A stretch of DNA of 64,000 bases from Duganella sp. CF458 (GTDB taxonomy: Bacteria > Pseudomonadota > Gammaproteobacteria > Burkholderiales > Burkholderiaceae_D). The notes under the pieces are model-generated. The model did not search any database and was not told the origin of the DNA. It saw only the letters and a program-made list of their open reading frames with translations. The translations under genes were made by a program, and so were the position numbers. Where the stretch lies: assembly GCF_900113115.1 (NCBI RefSeq), contig NZ_FOOF01000004.1, positions 186,001 through 250,000 of the forward strand, in the 5' to 3' direction. This document shows positions 58,757 to 64,000 of this stretch, piece after piece. How positions within the stretch are numbered: the first letter of the stretch is position 1; every line of letters begins with the position of its first letter.

Positions 58757-59367
58757 ATATGGACCTTGCCAGCCACCAGCGCATCCTGCTTGGCCTGATG
58801 CGCTCCACTTACCAGCCCGGCGCCGGCGATGCGCCCTATTACCACCGCGTCGCCGGGTCGCCGGACTTGCAGGAAGCGCGCGGAAATGTGCTTCTATGGC
58901 GGATCTATGTGCTGGAGCGCACCTGTGTGCTGACGGTTGAATTGCTGCGCCAGGCCGAGGTGCTGGAAGAAGCGCTGCAGGCCTTCATCCGGCAGGAGAA
59001 TATCTCGCCGTTCCGCGAGTACCAGCCGCTGGCCTTCCTCGACTTCCTGGGCGGGCACGCCGACCCGCTGGTCGTTTCAGTGTCCCAATTCGAACTGGCG
59101 CTGATGAAGGTGCGCGAAGGCGATCCTTGCCACTACGTTGTCGACTGGAGCTACGATCCCGGGCCCATACTGCAGGCGCTGGCGCAGCGCGAGCCATTGC
59201 CGGACCGGGCCGATCCCGACCTGCACCGGACCGAAATTTCGAGCGATCTGCCTTATCTGTTCGAGATAAAAAGGTTGGCGCGCGATTCGGCGAACGAACG
59301 GAGCAAGTTCCACACGGCCCTGACCCGCGGCAGCCGGTACAAGTCGACCGGCGCCACCAGCCAGTAG
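58753..59367 (+). CDS. Probable MNIO partner protein
   Basis: The 204-residue protein begins MNMDLASHQRILLGLMRSTY and has helical WRIYVLERTCVLTVELL, FREYQPLAFLDFLGGH and SQFELALMKVREGD segments. MNIO enzymes commonly need a second protein (MbnC, TglI, HvfC/DUF2063 type) to hold the precursor leader; the size, position and the LALMKVREGD stretch fit that role, but I cannot assign a family with certainty. The ATG at 58753 overlaps the MNIO stop (ATGA); ATGs at 58747 and 58759 are alternatives. The last 115 bases run antisense through the end of the convergent LysR gene. Confidence 0.7.
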   Translation: MNMDLASHQRILLGLMRSTYQPGAGDAPYYHRVAGSPDLQEARGNVLLWRIYVLERTCVLTVELLRQAEVLEEALQAFIRQENISPFREYQPLAFLDFLGGHADPLVVSVSQFELALMKVREGDPCHYVVDWSYDPGPILQALAQREPLPDRADPDLHRTEISSDLPYLFEIKRLARDSANERSKFHTALTRGSRYKSTGATSQ

Positions 59368-60155
59368 GCGCGCTCCACGAAAACCTCATCCTGCAATACC
59401 GGCACCAGGCGGCCGTCGGTCGCCATATACGGTGGTGCCATCATCAGGCCCAGGCCGGCGGCGGCGGCTTCGGCCTGCGCCAGCATGCCGGTGCAGCACA
59501 GGCGCCGGCGCGGGTTGACGCCCAGTTCGTCGAGGAAGTTCAACTCATTGCTGGCCAGGCGATCCTGCACATAGTCGACAAAATCATGGCCAACCAGGTC
59601 GCTGCGTTTCAGGATAGGCGGGTGGCGCGCCAGGTAGTCCGGCGAACCGTACACGTAAAGCCGGAATGACGCCAGGCGCGTCACCATGTAGCGGCCGGTG
59701 TTGGGTGCATCCAGCGTGACGCCAAGATCGGCCTCGCGGCTGGCCAGGTTGGCAAAGCGCGGCTGCACCAGCAAGTCGACCGACAGCTCGGGATAATCTT
59801 GCAGGAATTGCGCCAGCAGCGGCGTAATGAAGCGTACGCCCAGCGCTTCCGGCACACCCAGGCGCACCACGCCGCGAATCGCGACCTCGGTACCGGACAA
59901 CTGGCCCTGCGCTGCCAGTACCGCGCTTTCCATCGCCTCGGCATGCGGCAGCACGGCATGCCCCATCTCCGTCAATTCGTAGCCTTCGCGCGAGCGGTCG
60001 AACAAGGTGGCGCCCAACTGCTGCTCCAGGCGGTCGATGCGGCGCGAGACCGTGGTGTGCTCCACCTCCAGCCTGCGCGAGGCGCCGGACAAGGTGCCGG
60101 AGCGCGCCAGCTCCAGGAAGAAGCGCAAGTCAGTCCATTCGGGCAGGGTTTTCAT
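59253..60155 (-). CDS. LysR family transcriptional regulator
   Basis: The 300-residue protein has the LysR helix-turn-helix (ELARSGTLSGASRRLEVEHT, then SRRIDRLEQQLGATLFDRS) and an effector domain (RGVVRLGVPEALGVRF, MAPPYMATDG). It diverges from the alpha/beta hydrolase operon, and the 16-bp palindrome lies 41-56 bases before its start, so it is the first candidate to bind that site and to control both the hydrolase operon and the TonB receptor. Its 3' end overlaps the MNIO partner gene by 115 bases on the opposite strand. Confidence 0.9.
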   Translation of the reverse strand: MKTLPEWTDLRFFLELARSGTLSGASRRLEVEHTTVSRRIDRLEQQLGATLFDRSREGYELTEMGHAVLPHAEAMESAVLAAQGQLSGTEVAIRGVVRLGVPEALGVRFITPLLAQFLQDYPELSVDLLVQPRFANLASREADLGVTLDAPNTGRYMVTRLASFRLYVYGSPDYLARHPPILKRSDLVGHDFVDYVQDRLASNELNFLDELGVNPRRRLCCTGMLAQAEAAAAGLGLMMAPPYMATDGRLVPVLQDEVFVERAYWLVAPVDLYRLPRVRAVWNLLRSFAESRANLFISNR

Positions 60156-60195
60156 GCGGGGTATTGTGCATCATTTTCCCGCGTCATAGTGTTGC

Positions 60196-60211
60196 TGTGC
60201 AAAATTGCACA
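60196..60211. promoter_or_regulatory. 16-bp palindromic operator in the LysR/hydrolase divergent region
   Basis: TGTGCAAAATTGCACA is identical to 52345-52360. It ends 81 bases before the hydrolase ATG, against 80 bases in the receptor promoter. It is placed between the divergent LysR and hydrolase genes as expected for a LysR recognition site. Confidence 0.72.
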
Positions 60212-60253
60212 CACAGTGGGCGCGGCCGCCGGTTCCAGCTTCGATGCATTTCT

Positions 60254-60261
60254 TGCACACT
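60254..60261 (+). promoter_or_regulatory. Second shared half-site TGCACACT (hydrolase promoter)
   Basis: TGCACACT starts 43 bases after the end of the palindrome, the same offset as at 52403-52410. With the preceding GATGCATTTCT it forms a degenerate operator. The bases between the two elements are otherwise unlike those of the receptor promoter, so the shared elements stand out. Confidence 0.5.
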
Positions 60262-60292
60262 GCACGCTCCTGCAACGCTGCCCACGAGGACC

Positions 60293-61159
60293 ATGTATTC
60301 CGAGATCAGCTACACCAGCGACGACGGCCTGCGCCTGTATGCGCGCGACTATCCTGCCGCCAGCGGCCCTGCGCGCCTGCCCGTGATCTGCATTCACGGC
60401 CTGACCCGTAATTCGGCCGATTTCGAAGACGTCGCGCCATGGATCGCGGCCCAGGGCCGCCGCGTGATTGCCGTCGACGTGCGCGGCCGCGGCAATTCCG
60501 AATACGATTCGCAGCCCGACCGCTACACCCCCATGGTCTATGCCAACGACGTGGTCAAGCTGGCGCACGACCTGGGCATCGAGCGCGCCGTGTTCATCGG
60601 CACCTCGATGGGCGGCTTGATCACCATGACCCTGGCCCTGCGCAAATCGCCGCTGATCGCAGCGGCGGTCCTGAACGACGTCGGTCCGACGTTGTCCGAA
60701 CGCGGCCTGTCGCGTATCCGGAGCTATACCGGCAAGGGCGAGCAGTTCACGAGCTGGCAGCAGGCTGCCGATTACATCAGCGGCATCAACGCAGTCGCCT
60801 TTCCCGCCAACTCGGCCCGGGAATGGGAACGCTGGGCGCGCCGCGCCTTCCGCGAGGAAGGCGACGGCACCCTGGCGATGCGCTACGACCCGAATATCGC
60901 CGTGCCGATCCGCGCCAACAAACTGCGATCGACTTCCATGGCGGCGCACTTCGCCTTCCGCCGCCTGGCGCGCCGCCGGCCGACCATGCTGATCCGCGGC
61001 GCGCTGTCGGACTTGATCGAGCCGGCGCAGGCCAATGCGATGCGTGCTGCCGCACCGCGCATGCTGTATGCTGAGGTGCCCGATGTCGGCCACGCGCCGA
61101 TGCTGTCCGAGCCCGCTGCGCAAGAAGCGCTGCGCAACTTCCTCGCCAGTGTGGATTAA
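60293..61159 (+). CDS. Alpha/beta hydrolase
   Basis: The 288-residue cytoplasmic hydrolase has a complete triad: Ser105 in FIGTSMGG, Asp240 in RGALSDLIEP and His267 in PDVGHAPML; ICIHGLTRN forms the oxyanion region. The substrate is not visible; esters, lactones or C-C bonds are possible. CGAGGA before the ATG at 60293 supports the start. It is the first gene of an operon with a branched-chain-type ABC transporter (3-base gap), so it probably acts on the imported compound. Confidence 0.9.
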   Translation: MYSEISYTSDDGLRLYARDYPAASGPARLPVICIHGLTRNSADFEDVAPWIAAQGRRVIAVDVRGRGNSEYDSQPDRYTPMVYANDVVKLAHDLGIERAVFIGTSMGGLITMTLALRKSPLIAAAVLNDVGPTLSERGLSRIRSYTGKGEQFTSWQQAADYISGINAVAFPANSAREWERWARRAFREEGDGTLAMRYDPNIAVPIRANKLRSTSMAAHFAFRRLARRRPTMLIRGALSDLIEPAQANAMRAAAPRMLYAEVPDVGHAPMLSEPAAQEALRNFLASVD

Positions 61160-61162
61160 TCG

Positions 61163-62335
61163 ATGAAAAAGCTGATACCGCTGTTGCTCGCCTGGGCGCC
61201 GCTCATGGCCGGCGCGCAGGAACTGAAGGTTGCACTCATCGCCGGTAAAACCGGCATCCTCGAGCCGTACGCCAAGGAGACCGAGACCGGTTTCATGATG
61301 GGTCTTGAATACCTTACCGGCGGCAGGATGGAAATCAACGGCCGCAAGCTGAAAGTCTTCGTCAAGGACGACCAGAGCAAGCCGGACCTTGGCCGCACGC
61401 TGCTGGCCGAGGCCTATGGCGACGACCAGGTCGATATCGCCGTCGGCACCAGCTCCTCCGGCTCCGCCATCGCCATGCTGCCCATCGCGGCGGAATACAA
61501 AAAAGTCCTGATCGTGGAGCCTGCGGTGGCCGACGCGATCACCGGCGCCAAATGGAACAAGTACATCTTTCGCACGGCCCGCAACTCCATGCAGGATGGC
61601 CTGGCCGCCGCCTCCACCTTCAAGCAAGGCAGCGTGGCCTTCCTGGCGCAGGACTACGCCTTCGGCAAGGACGCCGTGGCTGCGGCGCGCGAAGCGCTGC
61701 AGCTGACCGGCTCCAGAGCCAACATCGTGCATGAGGAATTCGCACCGCAGAACGCGACCGACTTCACCGCCTCGGCACAGCGCCTGTTCGACAAGCTGAA
61801 AGATGCCCCACAACCGCGCGTGCTGCAGATCATCTGGGCCGGCCCGAACCCGATGAACAAGATCGCCGACATGAAACCGGAGCGCTATGGCATTACGCTG
61901 GCGCCGGGCGGCAATATCCTGCCGGTTCTGAAGACCTGGAAATCGTTCGCCGGCACCGAGGGCACCATCTATTACTACTACAACTTCCCGAACAACAGGA
62001 TGAACGACTGGTTCGTGGCCGAGCACCAAAAGCGCTACAAGAAACCGCCGGATATGTTCACGGCGGGCGGCTTTAGCGCAGCCAGTGCGGTCTACACCGC
62101 CCTGGCCAAGACGGGCGGCGGCGACGCGCAGAAGATGATCGCCGCCATGGAAGGCATGGAATTCGACACGCCGAAAGGCAAAATGCGCTTCCGCAAGGAA
62201 GACCACCAGGCCATGCAGCCTATGTACCACTTCCGCATCAAGAAGGACCAGAAAAGCGAATGGGACTTGCTGGAACTGGTGCGCGAAATCCCGGCGTCCG
62301 AGCTGCCGGTCCCGATCAAGAACAAGCGGCGTTGA
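61163..62335 (+). CDS. Branched-chain-type ABC transporter periplasmic binding protein
   Basis: The 390-residue protein has a signal peptide (MKKLIPLLLAWAPLMAGAQ) and a Leu/Ile/Val-binding-protein-like type I fold (KVALIAGKTGILEPYAKE, VAFLAQDYAFGKDAV, PDMFTAGGFSAASAVYTAL). Relatives bind amino acids, amides, urea or aromatic acids. It starts three bases after the hydrolase stop. The tie to a hydrolase and a TonB receptor argues for an organic acid or amide rather than leucine, which is inference. Confidence 0.9.
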   Translation: MKKLIPLLLAWAPLMAGAQELKVALIAGKTGILEPYAKETETGFMMGLEYLTGGRMEINGRKLKVFVKDDQSKPDLGRTLLAEAYGDDQVDIAVGTSSSGSAIAMLPIAAEYKKVLIVEPAVADAITGAKWNKYIFRTARNSMQDGLAAASTFKQGSVAFLAQDYAFGKDAVAAAREALQLTGSRANIVHEEFAPQNATDFTASAQRLFDKLKDAPQPRVLQIIWAGPNPMNKIADMKPERYGITLAPGGNILPVLKTWKSFAGTEGTIYYYYNFPNNRMNDWFVAEHQKRYKKPPDMFTAGGFSAASAVYTALAKTGGGDAQKMIAAMEGMEFDTPKGKMRFRKEDHQAMQPMYHFRIKKDQKSEWDLLELVREIPASELPVPIKNKRR

Positions 62336-62339
62336 TCCA

Positions 62340-63098
62340 ATGACTCCATTGCTGTCCACACGCGGGCTGACCATCCGCTTCGGAGGCCACACGGCCGTCG
62401 ATAACGTCAGTGCCGACTTCCAAGCGGGCCAGTTGACGGTGATCGTCGGCCCGAACGGCGCCGGCAAGACCACCTACTTCAACCTGATGTCCGGCCAGTT
62501 GCCCGCCACCAGCGGCAAGGTCCTGCTGCGCGGTGAAGACATCACGCGCAGCGGCCCGGCGGCCCGTACCCGCAAGGGTATCGGCCGCGCGTTCCAGCTC
62601 ACCAACCTGTTCCCCCACCTGTCCGTGCACGAGAATATACGACTGGCAGTGCAGGCGCGTGCCCAGGCCGGCATGAAGCTGTGGTCGACCTGGTCCAGCC
62701 ACAAGGAGCTGATCGCGCGCGCCGACCACTACCTGGGGCGCGTGGCGCTGGCGGCGCGGCGCGATACGCCGGTAACCGCACTGTCGCACGGCGACAAGCG
62801 CAAGCTGGAAGTGGCCATCATGCTTGCGCTGGAGCCGGACGTGATGATGTTCGACGAGCCAACCGCCGGCATGAGCGTGGACCAAGTGCCGGTGGTGCTG
62901 GACCTGATCCAGCAGGTCAAGGCAGAGCGCAACAAGGCCGTGCTGTTGGTCGAACACAAGATGGACGTGGTGCGTGCGCTGGCCGACCGTATCATCGTGC
63001 TGCACAACGGCGCATTGGTGGCGGACGGCGAACCGGCCACTGTCATGTCTTCCGCCATCGTGCAGGAAGCTTACCTGGGGACTGCGCAACATGACTGA
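62340..63098 (+). CDS. Branched-chain-type ABC transporter ATPase, LivG-like
   Basis: The 252-residue ATPase has Walker A GPNGAGKTT, the LivG-type insert TRKGIGRAFQLTNLFPHLSV, signature LSHGDKRKLEVA and Walker B VMMFDEPTAGM, with a His switch in VEHKMDVV. It pairs with the LivF-like ATPase, whose ATG overlaps its last 8 bases. Confidence 0.94.
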   Translation: MTPLLSTRGLTIRFGGHTAVDNVSADFQAGQLTVIVGPNGAGKTTYFNLMSGQLPATSGKVLLRGEDITRSGPAARTRKGIGRAFQLTNLFPHLSVHENIRLAVQARAQAGMKLWSTWSSHKELIARADHYLGRVALAARRDTPVTALSHGDKRKLEVAIMLALEPDVMMFDEPTAGMSVDQVPVVLDLIQQVKAERNKAVLLVEHKMDVVRALADRIIVLHNGALVADGEPATVMSSAIVQEAYLGTAQHD

Positions 63099-63813
63099 CG
63101 CCCTGCTCAGACTGTCCGGCGTGCACACGCACATCGGCGAATACCATATCCTGCAAGGCGTCGACCTGGTGGTGCCGCGCGGCGGACTGACGGTCCTGCT
63201 GGGCCGCAACGGCGCCGGCAAGACCACCACGCTGCGCACCATCATGGGCTTATGGCAGGCCAGCGCCGGCAAGGTCGAATTCAATGGCCGCGACATCGGC
63301 AAGCTGCGCACGCCGGATATCGCGCAGGCAGGCATTGCCTACGTGCCCGAATCGATGGCCGTGTTCAACGCCCTGACCGTGCGCGAGAATCTTTACCTTG
63401 CCGCACGCAGCGGGCCAATGGAGACGGCGCGGCTGGAATGGATTTTCTCCTTCTTCCCGGCACTGAAGAAGTTCTGGAACTACCCCGCCGGCAACCTGTC
63501 CGGCGGCCAGAAGCAGATGGTTGCCATTGCGCGCGCCATCGTCGAGCCGCGCGAACTGCTGCTGATCGACGAACCGACCAAGGGCCTGGCCCCCGCCATC
63601 GTCCAGAACCTGGCCGATGCGATCCGCCAGCTCAAGGGCCAGGCCACGGTGCTGCTGGTGGAGCAGAACTTCAACTTCGTGCGCCAGCTTGGCGATACCG
63701 TGGCTGTGATGGACGACGGCCGCATCGTCCATGGCGGTTCGATGGCCGAACTGGCCGCCGACCGCGCCTTGCAGGAGCGCTTGCTTGGCCTGGCCCTCGA
63801 TTCACACCAATAA
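63091..63813 (+). CDS. Branched-chain-type ABC transporter ATPase, LivF-like
   Basis: The 240-residue ATPase has Walker A GRNGAGKTTTLR, signature NLSGGQKQMVAIARA and Walker B LLLIDEPTKGLAP, with the LivF-type IAYVPESMAVFNALTV. The ATG at 63091 lies inside the end of the LivG-like gene (8-base overlap), so expression is coupled. Upstream in-frame codons belong to another frame of that gene. Confidence 0.94.
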   Translation: MTDALLRLSGVHTHIGEYHILQGVDLVVPRGGLTVLLGRNGAGKTTTLRTIMGLWQASAGKVEFNGRDIGKLRTPDIAQAGIAYVPESMAVFNALTVRENLYLAARSGPMETARLEWIFSFFPALKKFWNYPAGNLSGGQKQMVAIARAIVEPRELLLIDEPTKGLAPAIVQNLADAIRQLKGQATVLLVEQNFNFVRQLGDTVAVMDDGRIVHGGSMAELAADRALQERLLGLALDSHQ

Positions 63814-63826
63814 GGAGCCGCCCGCG

Positions 63827-64000
63827 ATGCCTTCCGTCCCACGCGACTTCATTCCAATGCTCCTGGTGCCGGCCCTGATGCTGGCCATGCTGCCGCTGGT
63901 AGGCAGCATGCCTACCTGGGTCACCCTGACCGTGGCCGGGCTGGCGATGGGGATGATGATCTTCATCATGTCCAGCGGCCTGACGCTGGTATTCGGCCTG
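63827..64000 (+). CDS. Branched-chain-type ABC permease, LivH-like, 5' part
   Basis: The first 58 codons of a membrane protein run off the window. Hydrophobic helices (MLLVPALMLAMLPLVG, LTVAGLAMGMMIFIMSSG) end in GLTLVFGL, typical of LivH-type permeases. AAGGAG before the ATG at 63827 supports the start. A LivM-like gene is expected next. Confidence 0.85.
   Translation, partial: MPSVPRDFIPMLLVPALMLAMLPLVGSMPTWVTLTVAGLAMGMMIFIMSSGLTLVFGL

Noticed and set aside
57640..59367. A bufferin-type copper stress operon
   Set aside because: The small protein has no signal peptide and only two cysteines. Bufferin precursors are exported DUF2282 proteins with several Cys. The MNIO family match holds but the subclass does not.
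60164..61159. An alpha/beta hydrolase starting at 60164
   Set aside because: That start would place the operator palindrome inside the gene. The ATG at 60293 has a ribosome binding site and gives the normal family N-terminus.

Overview
The window looks like chromosome from a G+C-rich betaproteobacterium, most likely Oxalobacteraceae (Massilia, Duganella or Janthinobacterium type). The grounds are the G+C-rich codon use, a monomeric NADP isocitrate dehydrogenase, a DUF3460 protein, a recC-recB-recD operon, many very large hybrid histidine kinases, and a REP-like palindrome family with its own RAYT transposase. This placement is inference from gene content; no search was run. Coding density is high and no gene-free gap reaches 300 bases. 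No rRNA, tRNA or CRISPR array was seen.

Layout. 1-267 is the 3' end of an unrecognised gene. 267-1213 is a RAYT transposase unit bounded by perfect 33-bp inverted arms. 1216-5325 is a minus-strand run: a small membrane protein, an amino-acid (cystine-like) binding protein and permease without an ATPase, and a PAS-GGDEF-EAL protein. 5361-8696 holds small metabolic and hypothetical genes, including an AraC regulator next to a fatty-acid hydroxylase-type membrane enzyme. 8819-15464 holds icd, a LysR/MFS/tautomerase group, a GNAT gene and an orphan sulfate-binding protein. 15468-25871 is signalling: an HD-GYP response regulator, a BarA-like hybrid kinase, a Cache-GAF sensor with no kinase, a PbpG-like peptidase and a degenerate hybrid kinase. 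25851-34848 is recCBD. 34897-38016 is a CHASE hybrid kinase. 38098-43475 holds a PHP-type hydrolase, a neutral zinc peptidase and a prolyl oligopeptidase. 43731-49474 is a soluble kinase with six near-identical HAMP-repeat units and three receiver domains, coupled to a divergent CheR. 49490-52228 holds a small secreted protein and a Tat-type GH36 alpha-galactosidase.

The last 12 kb is the most interesting part. A TonB-dependent receptor (52441-54777) and a large ATPase-LuxR regulator (54844-57489) precede a compact three-gene cassette. The cassette has an 84-residue protein with a Cys-Asn-Cys motif, a DUF692/MNIO iron oxidase and a likely MNIO partner protein (57640-59367). This has the layout of a small RiPP pathway whose putative precursor I cannot assign to a known class. 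Beyond it a LysR gene diverges from an alpha/beta hydrolase plus branched-chain-type ABC transporter operon that runs off the window. The receptor and the hydrolase operon carry the same 16-bp palindrome, 80-81 bases before their start codons, and a second shared TGCACACT element at an identical 42-base distance. This predicts one regulon bracketing the MNIO cassette.

The REP-like repeat occurs as the RAYT-bearing unit, as a perfect 36-bp-arm palindrome at 11070-11144 and as a decayed copy at 43475-43543. In each case it abuts or overlaps stop codons of neighbouring genes.
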